24,709 nt of DNA from a virus. The notes below the pieces were generated by a model that saw nothing but the letters and a program-made list of their open reading frames with translations, made no database searches and was not told the DNA's origin. Shown piece by piece: positions 17,001-24,579 of the stretch; the stretch's first letter is position 1, and each line of letters starts with the position of its first letter. The stretch spans positions 1-24,709 of the IMG/VR virus record IMGVR_UViG_3300010885_023131; one strand, given 5' to 3'. The position numbers and the translations under genes were made by a program.

Positions 17001-19143
17001 TGCGAAAGAACAGATAGGTCAATCTTTTAATATGATTGATAAATCTGAATTCGAAGCAATTAGAATGGCAAGAGATCCACAATACGCAAATCAACAACGA
17101 TCATCTTCAGACAAAGCAAGACAAAATTTCGAAGAAGCACCAAAACCAGGCGGAGCCAGGATGGAATTCAATTCTGGTGGCCACATCCCAGGTCCGAATG
17201 TCAACAAAGACATCGTTCCGGCGATGCTTACGCCTGGTGAATTCGTATTGCGTAGAGATGCAGTCAAGTCCATAGGTCTTGATGCACTGTATGCTATGAA
17301 CGAAGGAAAGGGTATGTTTACTTCGTTGGAAGGTATGTCTGGTGGTGGATTGGTCGAAGCAAGACCAATAAACATAAACGAACAATCACTGACGATAATA
17401 CCTTTTGACAAACCAGAAGCAACACCGATAAACTTCAACAGAGAACAAACTGAAGATTCGATCAGCAAAGAATACTATGAAACACAAAATAAAAAGATTT
17501 CCAAGAATCTAAAGAAGACAGAAGATGCTATTTCTAGAATAGAAAACAGCATACAAAAACTGGAATCTAGAGCAGACACAAGAGACAACAGATCTAGAAG
17601 AATATCACTTGAGAAATTCCTACAGAACAAGCAAAAGGAAAGAGAAGAACTTCTCAAGAGCAGCCAACTCATAGAGGAACAACTCACCAAGGCAGAGGAG
17701 CAGGAAACGAGAAGAGCAGAAGAGCAAACATCCTCTTCGGAATCTCAGGCAATATCCGTAGAAGCACAGATGAAAGAAGTCGATAAAACTTCTGCCAATA
17801 TCGCATTCATAGGAGAAGCACAGAAAAACATAGCAGCAGAACTGACGAAAAATGAAGAAGAGATAAGAAATATCCAAACAAATATTTCCAATCTCAAGGA
17901 TGTGGATTCCGAAGATGCTAGAAAAATGCAAAAATCTCTAGAAACATCCTTGGAAGAGAAGATCTCCCACAGAGAAGTCGTTCTTGATATGCAGAGAACT
18001 CTTGATCAGGAACTGAGCGATGAGACACAGAAGCAATTCGAAAAGACAACGGAACAAGCGACCATCAAAGCAGCGGATGTTCAGAAAAAGCAACAGCAGG
18101 ATATGTTGCGTCAGATGGAGATTTTGCAGAGAAACAACATCACCGAAGGTTTCTTCAAGATGGGACATTTGGTTGATGAGAACAACAAGGTAGTTGACTT
18201 TGATTCCACAAAAGCAACTTCAATAGAGGAAGCACAGAAGCAAGTCAACCAGTTGTTTGATACAAAATCCGATTCTATTACGACTTCTGCCGAAACAGTG
18301 GTGCCATCACAGTCACAGGAAGAACCATCTGCCACTCAACCAGTCGAAAAGACAGAAGAAGAGAAGAAGATTGAAATATCCAATCTAAAAGACATAAGTG
18401 AATCTTCATTCATAGTTTGGCAAAAAGCAAACGAAGAAATGATGAAGTCGATACAGAATGGTATTTCTGATGAAGAATACAAGAAAAGACAAGAAGAAGT
18501 AAACAATCTCTCCAAACAATACGAACAGAATAGCAAGATATATCAGGATAAACTTGAGGAATATTCCTCCAAGACGCAGACAAAAATAGAACCAAGATCT
18601 TTTGAAGAGATAATGGATAGTGTGTACAGAATTCAGAAGAATACCCCAACAGGTTTCGAGGCAATTCTACCACCAGAGGATGTTCGTCTTGATGAGAAGA
18701 TGCGTACGCCAAATACCAACTGGGTGACTCGCTTGGCGGGAACATCGAATTCTTCTATCAGTGAAAATTCTTCCACTATGACTGCTATTCACGACATAGG
18801 AAGAACCATAGCCAGTTCTGTGGATGAAAGATTGTATCAGACAAAAGAAAACACCACAAACATTCCAAGAACAGCAGAACCTATAATGCAGTGGAATTCC
18901 AAGAATAAACCAATAACTGCTTCTCTGTTTGAAGAGACATTTACACGAATAATACAAAAAGCAATTTCCGAATCAAATACACAGAACAAACCTACGGTAG
19001 TGAACAACAACTCAACAGTCATAGGTGGCGGTGATGGTGGTGGTGGACAGTTCCCACCATACAACACCCCAAGATTCTCGCCAATAGAAAGCGAGACGAT
19101 CTCTAGAATGACTGGAGAATACACAAAAGGTGCAGTGGTATAA
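14002..19143 (+). CDS. Tail tape-measure protein
   Basis: 1713 residues, largest gene here. Seen: a helical N-terminus (residues 1-150, Ala/Lys/Met-rich with hydrophobic segment GLLGLANAIGLLRMMFP near 125-145); long Glu/Lys/Gln-rich coiled-coil stretches at about 205-390 and 1130-1500; an Ala/Pro/Lys linker at about 480-710 with short tandem repeats; a strongly hydrophobic Gly/Ala block at about 740-820; the motif GGHIPGPNVNKDIVPAM then LTPGEFVLRRDAVKSIG at 1057-1095, which is typical of phage tape measures; and a Gly-rich tail. Tape measures set tail length and pass into the cell envelope with the DNA. At about 1.5 angstrom per helical residue it would predict a tail near 250 nm, but the long non-helical linker makes this an upper guess. 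The start has AGGAG 6 bases upstream. It is much longer than T4 gp29 (590). No peptidase or lysozyme motif was recognised. Confidence 0.85.
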   Translation: MSRLGSTLSTLGQVAQSAGGKIGSAMKAGKQAKDTIMASKTFKSMQGTMQGLLKTQAAMAKQSKKAGALQFLEKEDNKEFQQEQMEFWSILLKKLDSIEKKLDGLTGGGKGEKKGLLSKLWDIASGLLGLANAIGLLRMMFPRLFKAIDGLGRKLKNLARRAVGKEPIEPKPGEKPGEAKPGEKKAGDTKQIEEEVKPVEEQKTPRQVSEEAKIAISEQETRIQEVRAELEKVYDRLDKTNQALEQNAIELEKAGREGNLEATERLKEMREFIKEDIRELEKTITETKEKLTASQEKLIEARDVSAQMEKAAVEGEKGFFDRLKQGFDDLFQDLKKTVNETRATFNENEAKNLREQAKNAKTPEEKAALEEKATQLEKRAGELRVAEAKPTTEPAAAKPQTTDADIQRADANQKITRETLHEQYREAQRSSGREIPKDPVQALNEEATWLEETAQMDRKSAKTADNKFFERSAEISEQVAKELRAEAKAAEAKAAEASKVGATVGEEAKPEAKAAEAGPEAKAAEVKPAADVTPPKTELKIETGYNDAEGGYKKMPNDMAADAVKANVIDASASETVKQEINDVVARDTVGREAGESFTVEGNSGVRYEVKMSDTLDSSGRPSVESVKIDTSSTKAQQNVAPKAKPTAPEPAKAAEPAKAAGTAEAPRTTGTAEAAPKAPAAEVMSPTAQAGTPAQTTTPTAPTTRAPRVSTDASYIKRASEFVTRRGSIAAENLREMGSPKTLGLGALGIGAFSAAQLFNRWLSGETISQEDIARQLTTDTAIAGAASGLLAVAPALGPAAGALAIGAGMNIGTEILTSWTLNDRLKNESKKYQEDIKKLSESNNPQDRADLLGYTQYFADWAQIDRHNAEELNRVQGTSSASMGMGWMGGGIQENYQEYPNISDYIKGGAKQQEAIKKQTFVAIKARILEDIINDNIKKYHEGSPGIFGSMLEVFMPQSTEWSEQVRLGFASDMDRYFEILPESDKQLISEVAGSEKIAKEQIGQSFNMIDKSEFEAIRMARDPQYANQQRSSSDKARQNFEEAPKPGGARMEFNSGGHIPGPNVNKDIVPAMLTPGEFVLRRDAVKSIGLDALYAMNEGKGMFTSLEGMSGGGLVEARPININEQSLTIIPFDKPEATPINFNREQTEDSISKEYYETQNKKISKNLKKTEDAISRIENSIQKLESRADTRDNRSRRISLEKFLQNKQKEREELLKSSQLIEEQLTKAEEQETRRAEEQTSSSESQAISVEAQMKEVDKTSANIAFIGEAQKNIAAELTKNEEEIRNIQTNISNLKDVDSEDARKMQKSLETSLEEKISHREVVLDMQRTLDQELSDETQKQFEKTTEQATIKAADVQKKQQQDMLRQMEILQRNNITEGFFKMGHLVDENNKVVDFDSTKATSIEEAQKQVNQLFDTKSDSITTSAETVVPSQSQEEPSATQPVEKTEEEKKIEISNLKDISESSFIVWQKANEEMMKSIQNGISDEEYKKRQEEVNNLSKQYEQNSKIYQDKLEEYSSKTQTKIEPRSFEEIMDSVYRIQKNTPTGFEAILPPEDVRLDEKMRTPNTNWVTRLAGTSNSSISENSSTMTAIHDIGRTIASSVDERLYQTKENTTNIPRTAEPIMQWNSKNKPITASLFEETFTRIIQKAISESNTQNKPTVVNNNSTVIGGGDGGGGQFPPYNTPRFSPIESETISRMTGEYTKGAVV
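15454..15491 (+). repeat. 15-bp tandem repeat (about 2.5 copies) in tape-measure linker
   Basis: The unit GCAGAAGCGAAAGCA occurs twice exactly and is followed by 8 bases of a third copy. It encodes an Ala-Glu-Ala-Lys-Ala pattern. Related but diverged AEAK units continue to about 15590. This looks like length growth by slippage in a flexible linker rather than a regulatory repeat. Confidence 0.85.
15948..15983 (+). repeat. 18-bp perfect tandem duplication in tape-measure linker
   Basis: The unit AGAACCCGCTAAGGCAGC is present twice back to back, giving two copies of Glu-Pro-Ala-Lys-Ala-Ala. The identity at every base, including third positions, suggests a recent duplication. Confidence 0.9.
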
Positions 19144-19148
19144 AAAAG

Positions 19149-19180
19149 AACAGGAGAGGTTTCCCTCTCCTGTTTTGCTT
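19149..19180. terminator. Bidirectional rho-independent terminator
   Basis: An 11-bp perfect stem (AACAGGAGAGG with CCTCTCCTGTT) around a 4-base TTTC loop, with an A-run before it (19142-19147) and TTTT just after. It lies 5 bases past the tape-measure stop and about 20 bases from the end of gp32, which points the opposite way. It can therefore end both convergent transcripts. Confidence 0.9.
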
Positions 19181-19199
19181 GCTCAAATGATGTAAAGTA

Positions 19200-20120
19200 T
19201 CACTCTTCGTTGGCAAGTTTCTCGAAATAACTGAGTGCGTTCTCTTCCTCAGCATCCTCGTCGTATGCTGGCTTCTTCTCTGGGATCTTCGGTGCTGGCT
19301 TTGCCTTCACCGTCTTCACGACAGGAACATCGTCCTCAATCTCCTCTTCCTCCGCACTTGCGGTCTTGGTGGCAGATCCCTTGTTGACCGAATCGAACTT
19401 GCTCTTGAGTTCCTCGTATGACTTGAATTCAGCAGGATCGGTGAATGCCTTGAGAGAATGCTGCTTATTCCACAGTTCCTCCAACTTGGCATCATCACCA
19501 CCAAGAAGAGCAGTAGGAGCGTCGAATTCTGACTTGTCATAGTTGACATATCCAGCAACGCTACGCACGCGCAACTTGAAGTTTGCACCCTTCCAGAAAT
19601 CAAACACATTCAGAGGTTCCACTGGATCATACTCGTTGCTTTCTGGTTGCAACTTCCCCATAATCATGTCGAAGATCTTCTTGCCAAACTTGAACAGGAA
19701 GGTCTTACCCTCGTTCTCTGGATGCTTTGGATCCTGAACTACGAGGATGTTGGCAATATAAGTCAACTTACGCTTGCGATCACTTGCAATCTTTTTGTTG
19801 CTGTCACTTCCACTATTCCAGAGTTCACTGTTGGCTTCACAGATCGGACACTTCTTACCGATAGTGGTTGGACAATTTTCGATGAACCAACCACCAGAAC
19901 CCTTGAAACCGTGGTTGAAAGTGCGAACCCAAGGAACATCTTCATTTTGAACTGGTGGGAGGAAACGGATTACGGCAAAACCATTCTGCGCCTTGTCCAG
20001 TTCTGGGCGCCAGAAACGAACATCCTTGTAGGACTCGGCGCCACCCTTGTTCATCTTCTCAAGTTCTTGGGTGAGTTTGGAAATATCTAGTGACTTCTTC
20101 TTAAGATCTTTGAACGACAT
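19200..20120 (-). CDS. gp32: Single-stranded DNA-binding protein gp32
   Basis: 306 residues, against 301 in T4. Seen: a basic N-terminus (DLKKKSLDISKL) resembling the T4 LAST motif used for cooperative binding; a core RFWRPELDKAQNGFAVIRFLPP; a zinc site H70-x12-C83-x7-C91-x2-C94, where T4 has H-x12-C-x9-C-x2-C; aromatic, basic binding core to about 220; then an acidic tail with EEEEIEDD near 257-264 and DEDAEEEN near the end, as used for partner docking. gp32 coats single-stranded DNA in replication, recombination and repair and organises the replisome. It has a strong AAGGAG site 5 bases before the ATG and its own sigma70-like promoter. T4 gp32 represses its own translation, and the repeats in this leader could serve a like purpose, but that is inference. 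Confidence 0.95.
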   Translation of the reverse strand: MSFKDLKKKSLDISKLTQELEKMNKGGAESYKDVRFWRPELDKAQNGFAVIRFLPPVQNEDVPWVRTFNHGFKGSGGWFIENCPTTIGKKCPICEANSELWNSGSDSNKKIASDRKRKLTYIANILVVQDPKHPENEGKTFLFKFGKKIFDMIMGKLQPESNEYDPVEPLNVFDFWKGANFKLRVRSVAGYVNYDKSEFDAPTALLGGDDAKLEELWNKQHSLKAFTDPAEFKSYEELKSKFDSVNKGSATKTASAEEEEIEDDVPVVKTVKAKPAPKIPEKKPAYDEDAEEENALSYFEKLANEE

Positions 20121-20130
20121 ATGTTCTCCT

Positions 20131-20145
20131 TGTACGATGTGTACG
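20131..20145 (-). repeat. TGTACG direct repeat in gp32 leader
   Basis: On the plus strand TGTACG-ATG-TGTACG, two copies 9 bases apart, lying between the promoter and the ribosome site of gp32. In the mRNA this gives CGUACA-CAU-CGUACA, which could form only a weak 4-bp hairpin. A role as a target for autogenous control of gp32 is speculative. Confidence 0.4.
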
Positions 20146-20157
20146 GTGTATGTGAAT

Positions 20158-20185
20158 AGTATACTCGTTGTATACGCTGTGTCAA
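20158..20185 (-). promoter_or_regulatory. Sigma70-type promoter of gp32
   Basis: On the minus strand, a perfect -35 TTGACA (20180-20185) and a -10 TATACT (20158-20163, one mismatch to TATAAT) are separated by 16 bases. The predicted start near 20151 would leave a leader of about 30 bases with AAGGAG before the ATG. Two GTATAC hexamers (20159-20164 and 20170-20175) overlap the -10 and the spacer and could form an operator. This is the best promoter in the window. Confidence 0.8.
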
Positions 20186-20189
20186 GTAT

Positions 20190-20411
20190 TTAGAACGGTA
20201 AACGGGATGATTTGGGAAGAAGGTTGATCGACTCACCTTCTTCGCGAAGTTTTTCAATTATTGGTTTCGGTAGATGCTTTGCGATGTAGGATGGTTCAAA
20301 AGAAAAGTCCTCACAAAGTTTAAGTACCGCGTCGATGTATGTGTACTTCTTTTGGAGGACTAGTTTTTCTATTTCAGCCAGTATGTTTATGTCACTGTTT
20401 TCAATTATCAT
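20190..20411 (-). CDS. gp33: Late transcription co-activator gp33-like
   Basis: 73 residues from the ATG at 20411. Seen: LAEIEKLVLQKKYTYIDAVL, then KLCEDFSFEPSYIAKHLPKP and EKLREEGESINLLP. The pattern IEKLV...YIDAVL..CE...EP..IAK....K.....A/E..N.LL is that of gp33 from environmental T4-like phages. gp33 binds the RNA polymerase beta flap and, with gp55 and the gp45 clamp, activates late promoters. It is shorter than T4 gp33 (112) and lacks an obvious clamp-binding tail. The start at 20411 is preferred to an in-frame ATG at 20429 because GGAG lies about 10 bases upstream. It overlaps the epimerase end by 11 bases. gp33 before gp32 is also the T4 order, though T4 has gene 59 between them. Confidence 0.75.
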   Translation of the reverse strand: MIIENSDINILAEIEKLVLQKKYTYIDAVLKLCEDFSFEPSYIAKHLPKPIIEKLREEGESINLLPKSSRLPF

Positions 20412-21315
20412 ATTCTCGATTCTCCACATATTCTCGTATTGATTTTGTTGGTTTCCAACCGAGAATTGATTGTATTTTGCTTATATCTGCCAGAGTATGT
20501 CTCGCTTCACCAACTCTCGCTGGTAGATAAGTATACCTCTCGCCTATCATCTTTGCAAGATAATTCACAGAACAATTCTCACCAGAACCGACATTCATAA
20601 CATCGCCCTTGAAATTGTGTTCGCTTGTTGCTGCCATTATATTTGCATTCACGACATCATCGACATAGACATAATCCCTTGTCTGATTACCATCACCAAC
20701 TATGGTAAGTTGCTCTCCGTTCTTCTGCTGTCTTCTGAAAATACCGATGACAGGAGCATACGGCCCCTTCTTTGGTTGTCTTGGACCATACACATTAAAG
20801 TAACGCAAGCAGACGGTGGACAGACCGTATAGATTTGAATACATCTTGCAGGCCTGTTCTCCTGCCAACTTAGAGAGCGAATAGGCATTTAGGCAATCGG
20901 CCGGCATTTCTTCGTGCTGTGGAAGTTGATCGTTCTTCAGTCCATATATGGCAGAGGTAGTCGAAAGAACGAATCTCTTTACACCGTAATCTCTGGACAG
21001 TTTAAGCATGGTCAGAGTACCCATCAGATTAGTTTCATATGCTTTGGTGGGATCTTGAATGCAGTTCTGTATTCTTGCTTCTGCGGCAAAGTGAAGGACA
21101 TAATCTGGTCTAAATCCTTCAAATACTTGAGAACACATCGCATAATCCGTAACACACAACTTGAAAGATGCTCTTGCTTTGTCGTTGAAATAAAATTTAT
21201 CGTGTGCATCTGAAGATAGGTTGTCTATGACGATGACTTCGTGGCCCTGTTCTATGAGAGCATCGACCGCATTTGAACCGATGAAACCGTTTCCACCTGT
21301 TATTAGGTATTTCAT
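20401..21315 (-). CDS. NAD-dependent sugar epimerase/dehydratase (GalE-like extended SDR)
   Basis: 304 residues. Seen: the dinucleotide-binding GGNGFIG (7-13), an acidic residue at the end of strand 2 (VIVIDNLS, 27-34), STTSAIYG at 118-125 and the catalytic pair Y145-x3-K149 in NAYSLSKLAGE. The sugar-binding part has RYFNVYGPRQ (171-180) and RDYVYVDDV. Extended SDRs of this type interconvert UDP-glucose and UDP-galactose, or act on related nucleotide sugars; the exact substrate cannot be fixed from sequence. The start overlaps the stop of the mutase gene by 4 bases (ATGA), so it belongs to the same message. If it makes UDP-galactose it would feed the next enzyme. Its base composition is closer to the phage core than that of the cassette genes on its right. 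Confidence 0.88.
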   Translation of the reverse strand: MKYLITGGNGFIGSNAVDALIEQGHEVIVIDNLSSDAHDKFYFNDKARASFKLCVTDYAMCSQVFEGFRPDYVLHFAAEARIQNCIQDPTKAYETNLMGTLTMLKLSRDYGVKRFVLSTTSAIYGLKNDQLPQHEEMPADCLNAYSLSKLAGEQACKMYSNLYGLSTVCLRYFNVYGPRQPKKGPYAPVIGIFRRQQKNGEQLTIVGDGNQTRDYVYVDDVVNANIMAATSEHNFKGDVMNVGSGENCSVNYLAKMIGERYTYLPARVGEARHTLADISKIQSILGWKPTKSIREYVENREYDN

Positions 21316-22403
21316 ACTAATTCCCTTTCTGCCCTAGAAATTGCAGAACCAACAACTTGATGCATATCGTAATATTTGTAATCTGCTAATCTACCACCAA
21401 ATATGTATTTATCGTGATCTATTCTATCTCTGTACAGAGAATATAAGTTATTATTAAAATCATCGTTCACTGGATAGTATTTTTCTTTACTGACATCCCA
21501 ATCTTGTGGGTATTCTTTAGTAATTACTGTATGGTTCTGTTTACCAAAATTAAAGTGCTTATGTTCCACTATTCTGGTAAAAGGAACATTTTCATCTGTA
21601 TAATTTATTGCAGCAACTCCCTGATAATCTGAAATATCAAGATGCTCTTCTTCAAACTTCAAACTTCTCCATTCTAAAGTACCAAAATCATAATCAAAAA
21701 ACTCATCAATTGCTCCAGTATAAACAATTTTGTTGGCAATATTATTCCACTTATCTCTATCCTGTAGGTAATCAACACCAGTTTCTGTTGGAATATGTTT
21801 TAAAAGTTTATCAAAAATAGCAGTGTATCCTTCAGTGGGTATACCTTGATATTTGTCATCAAAATAATTATCATCAAAAACCAATCTGATCGGTAATCTT
21901 TTCACTATAGATGCTGGGAGATCTTTAGGTGATCTGTTCCACTGCTTCTTGGTGTATCCTTTAATAAATGTTTCATATATCTGTGTACCGACCTGGGACA
22001 ATATCCATTCCTCAAGATTTGATGGATTTTCTATATGAATTTTTTCTTTTTCTATTCTTTGTCTTGCTGCTGCTGGAGTAGTAACTCCCCAAAGTTGATA
22101 AAGAGTAAAAAGATTGATAGGAAAAGAATATAATTTGTTTTGATAATTTACTTTTGGTCTATATGTGAAATGGTTAAAACTAGTCCATCTGTTCATATAG
22201 TTCCATATTTTATCACTGTTTGTGTGAAAGATATGAGGACCATATTTGTGAATATGAATACCGTCTTTGTTTTCGGTGTAGCAATTGCCACCAACATGGT
22301 TTCTTTTATCTATGACTAGACACTTGGCACCCCTGTCCGTCATCTCTCTAGCAAAGATCGAACCAAATAAACCAGAACCGACTATCAAGTAATCATATAC
22401 CAT
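21312..22403 (-). CDS. glf: UDP-galactopyranose mutase
   Basis: 363 residues, normal for the bacterial family (about 370). Seen: FAD-binding GSGLFG (9-14), DKRNHVGGNCYT (32-43), HKYGPHIFHT (52-61), and near the end FGGRLADYKYYDMHQVV, all diagnostic for Glf. The enzyme, with reduced FAD, turns UDP-galactopyranose into UDP-galactofuranose, a sugar donor for bacterial surface glycans. The start overlaps the preceding stop by one base (TAATG) and the stop overlaps the epimerase start (ATGA). A sampled line is about 28 percent G+C, against about 38 percent in a sampled line of the epimerase, which suggests a different origin. Whether it serves the virion, DNA modification or the host surface is not shown. 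Confidence 0.95.
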   Translation of the reverse strand: MVYDYLIVGSGLFGSIFAREMTDRGAKCLVIDKRNHVGGNCYTENKDGIHIHKYGPHIFHTNSDKIWNYMNRWTSFNHFTYRPKVNYQNKLYSFPINLFTLYQLWGVTTPAAARQRIEKEKIHIENPSNLEEWILSQVGTQIYETFIKGYTKKQWNRSPKDLPASIVKRLPIRLVFDDNYFDDKYQGIPTEGYTAIFDKLLKHIPTETGVDYLQDRDKWNNIANKIVYTGAIDEFFDYDFGTLEWRSLKFEEEHLDISDYQGVAAINYTDENVPFTRIVEHKHFNFGKQNHTVITKEYPQDWDVSKEKYYPVNDDFNNNLYSLYRDRIDHDKYIFGGRLADYKYYDMHQVVGSAISRAERELV

Positions 22404-23278
22404 TATAGTAAATCTTTAATTGCTTTTTTTATTTGTTCATCCCAGTAACTCATTCTCATTCTATCTGTAGAAGTTTTTCTATTTTTTAATTCATCAAGTG
22501 AAGTTTCACACCACTGTCTGGTCAAATTCCAATCTTTAGTATAAACAACTGGGAGATCTTCAAAATGACGCAACTCTGGACAGTCCGACCAAATAGGAAT
22601 TCCTCCCATAATTATGGTTTCGTATGTTCTTAGACAATCTTTTCCTTCTCCTGCTGGACATGCAGAAAATATATGTTTTTTCATGGAACGATACATTTCT
22701 TCTGCACCAACTTGATGCTTGACAATATTAAAAATAGGATTACTTTCATTTTGTCTAATTAAAATTCTTCTTTCTTCATTATAACCTGTTGCATTTACTC
22801 TACAATAAACTAATTTATCTTTATATCTTTCTTCTTGAGTTTCTTTGGCAACCCATTCTAAATATGTTGAATGTCCGCCTTCAGTTCCACATCCTACTGG
22901 AACAGGTACAAATAATGGATCATTGAATTCTATGTTTATTCCGTACCATCTCTTAATAGATTTTTTAGATTTTGCTTTATCCAGTATTATCTGTGTTAAA
23001 CTCAAATCATTATTTCTAGTTATAACAATATAACAACCATCATCTGGCAATGAATCAATAAATTTTAAAAGATCCACATTTCCATTAGTATAAACTATAC
23101 CACTTTTTCCAATTTCATTTTTATGTTGAAATGGTATTAGATATGGAAATTCTTTAATTTTATCATTCAACCAACAAGGAACAGATGCAGAATATGGTCT
23201 ATAAACATAATTTGCATGTTTAATAAATTTAGTTGAATTTATTTGGTCCATATAAAGTGGCAAAGATTCGTCTATCAT
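22403..23278 (-). CDS. Exostosin-like glycosyltransferase
   Basis: 291 residues from the ATG at 23278. Seen: residues 203-231 read IFSACPAGEGKDCLRTYE then TIIMGGIPIW, which matches the FxLCPxGxGxDTxRxWEALxxGxIPV block of exostosin-type glycosyltransferases (GT47-like). The N-terminal half is alpha/beta with little similarity that I recognise. It would transfer a sugar from a nucleotide donor; donor and acceptor are unknown, though a galactofuranose donor is suggested by glf next door. The start at 23278 has AGAAGGA six bases upstream and overlaps the previous stop (ATGA); an upstream ATG at 23314 lies inside the methyltransferase gene. AT-rich with many AAA and AAT codons. Confidence 0.75.
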   Translation of the reverse strand: MIDESLPLYMDQINSTKFIKHANYVYRPYSASVPCWLNDKIKEFPYLIPFQHKNEIGKSGIVYTNGNVDLLKFIDSLPDDGCYIVITRNNDLSLTQIILDKAKSKKSIKRWYGINIEFNDPLFVPVPVGCGTEGGHSTYLEWVAKETQEERYKDKLVYCRVNATGYNEERRILIRQNESNPIFNIVKHQVGAEEMYRSMKKHIFSACPAGEGKDCLRTYETIIMGGIPIWSDCPELRHFEDLPVVYTKDWNLTRQWCETSLDELKNRKTSTDRMRMSYWDEQIKKAIKDLL

Positions 23279-23862
23279 ATTATTCCTTCTTTTTGTAAAA
23301 ATAAAGTATCCCAATAATTAAAACCACAGCCATGAGCAGAAGTTCTTTCAAATTTAATTGGAGTGTAATATTTACTTATTTTTTCTATACAAGCATTAAA
23401 TAATGTATCGTGTTTGGATTTAAAATTATGTTCGTGAAATTCTATTGATAATTGTTTTGGAATTGGTTTAAAATTATCGTCCATTAAAATATCATATTCA
23501 CTGCCCTCTATATCTATTTTTAAACAGTCAATATTTGTTCCAATTTCATTATAAATATTGTTTAATGTTATTGTTGTTATTTGTTCTGTTCTTTTTGATT
23601 GTGGTGTATCTGAAATAAAAGTTCCATTTGCATCGTTTACATAATTTACATACATTACTTTATTTGTTGTCCATAAAGCATTTTGTTTAAAAATATCTAT
23701 TGTTTCAGGTTTAATCATTGATTGTATATCGAGTGCATATACCTTTTCATTTCTCTCTTTCATCGCAAGAGAAAAATTCCAATTCCTACATCCAGCATCT
23801 ATTACCCAACCACCAGTTAATAGATCTGTTTTTATTGTATGTTCGTGTATTGTTTCTATCAT
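23275..23862 (-). CDS. FkbM-family methyltransferase
   Basis: 195 residues from the ATG at 23862. Seen: VIDAGCRNWNFS (20-31) is the SAM-binding motif I, VYALDIQ (41-47) the motif II region, LKIDIEGSEYDIL (114-126) and EFHEH (141-145) are the FkbM signature blocks. These enzymes put methyl groups on hydroxyls of sugars or peptides and are often found in phage and bacterial glycan clusters. The start overlaps the upstream stop by 4 bases (ATGA) with AAGAAG about 8 bases before; a longer frame from 23898 has no such support. One sampled line is 25 percent G+C. The FkbM call is firm; the acceptor is unknown. Confidence 0.87.
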   Translation of the reverse strand: MIETIHEHTIKTDLLTGGWVIDAGCRNWNFSLAMKERNEKVYALDIQSMIKPETIDIFKQNALWTTNKVMYVNYVNDANGTFISDTPQSKRTEQITTITLNNIYNEIGTNIDCLKIDIEGSEYDILMDDNFKPIPKQLSIEFHEHNFKSKHDTLFNACIEKISKYYTPIKFERTSAHGCGFNYWDTLFLQKEGII

Positions 23863-24569
23863 TTGAAATGCTTCTTTGTTACTATGAGTTCTGGACATGC
23901 AGGAATTCCTGGGGGAAGGTATTCACAACAACAATAACCACTTTCCTGACCTGTACAATATTCTAAATTATGTTTCCATAAAGATAAACCAAAACAAGTT
24001 TCATCATGTCTATGACCAGATGGACCACCAGAATCTTCCCATCTATCTGTTGATTTACCAAACAATCCTAATCGTTCTGATTCTTTCCATGTCTCAAATA
24101 CTTGTCTACACAGTGGTTCATCAAAATCTAAAGCATAAAAACTTCCTGCTGCAAATTTTAATCCCTTTTCTTTTGCCTCTTCTCTGGTTATTCCAAAATG
24201 CTTTAATGCAGAATCATTACAATTTGTCCATATGAAACTTGCATCATTAGATGCAACAATTCCATGAGTTTTGCAATATTGAAATACTCTACGGATATCA
24301 TTTACCAATATAGAAGCAGAATCCAACCAAACTATTTTTTTGTAACCGGCATCTAATGCTTCCTGTATAGCATGTATTTTAAAACCATACATGCTACCAT
24401 CATTACCATAATGTGGTTTTGAATTTTTTGGTAATCTATCTCTGTAAATAAATTGTTTAGCATTTGGATGTATTTTATTGATACTTTCTATCAATCTATC
24501 CAACATCGGTACATATTGTTTTCCAAATGCCGATGAGCAAAATGCTATATCCTTTTCTTGTATATTCAT
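23859..24569 (-). CDS. Probable glycosyltransferase (GT-A-like)
   Basis: 236 residues from the ATG at 24569. Seen: IAFCSSAFGKQYVPMLDRLI at the N-terminus is the first strand and helix of a nucleotide-sugar fold. Residues 61-92 (YGFKIHAIQEALDAGYKKIV then WLDSASILV) match the K...i..al......ivWlDaD element that places a metal-binding aspartate; here the motif is D-S-A-S, so the second acidic residue is missing. A Cys-rich C-terminal stretch (YCCCEY) is unusual. It probably adds a sugar, but the lost DxD leaves open a changed mechanism. The start has AAAGGA upstream, 10 bases after the preceding stop; an upstream in-frame ATG at 24629 lies inside the neighbouring ORF. Confidence 0.65.
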   Translation of the reverse strand: MNIQEKDIAFCSSAFGKQYVPMLDRLIESINKIHPNAKQFIYRDRLPKNSKPHYGNDGSMYGFKIHAIQEALDAGYKKIVWLDSASILVNDIRRVFQYCKTHGIVASNDASFIWTNCNDSALKHFGITREEAKEKGLKFAAGSFYALDFDEPLCRQVFETWKESERLGLFGKSTDRWEDSGGPSGHRHDETCFGLSLWKHNLEYCTGQESGYCCCEYLPPGIPACPELIVTKKHFK

Positions 24570-24579
24570 TATTATTCCT

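Noticed and set aside
14037-18957. Many antisense ORFs within the tape-measure gene, some over 100 codons
   Set aside because: They are compositional shadows of Ala/Glu/Lys-rich codons, giving Leu/Cys/Phe-rich peptides without motifs or ribosome sites.
19144-19199. Possible small gene or RNA in the convergent gap
   Set aside because: The 56 bases are fully explained by the terminator hairpin and flanks.
19647-20090. 147-codon plus-strand ORF opposite gp32
   Set aside because: gp32 on the minus strand has zinc-site and acidic-tail signatures plus a promoter and ribosome site; the plus frame has none.
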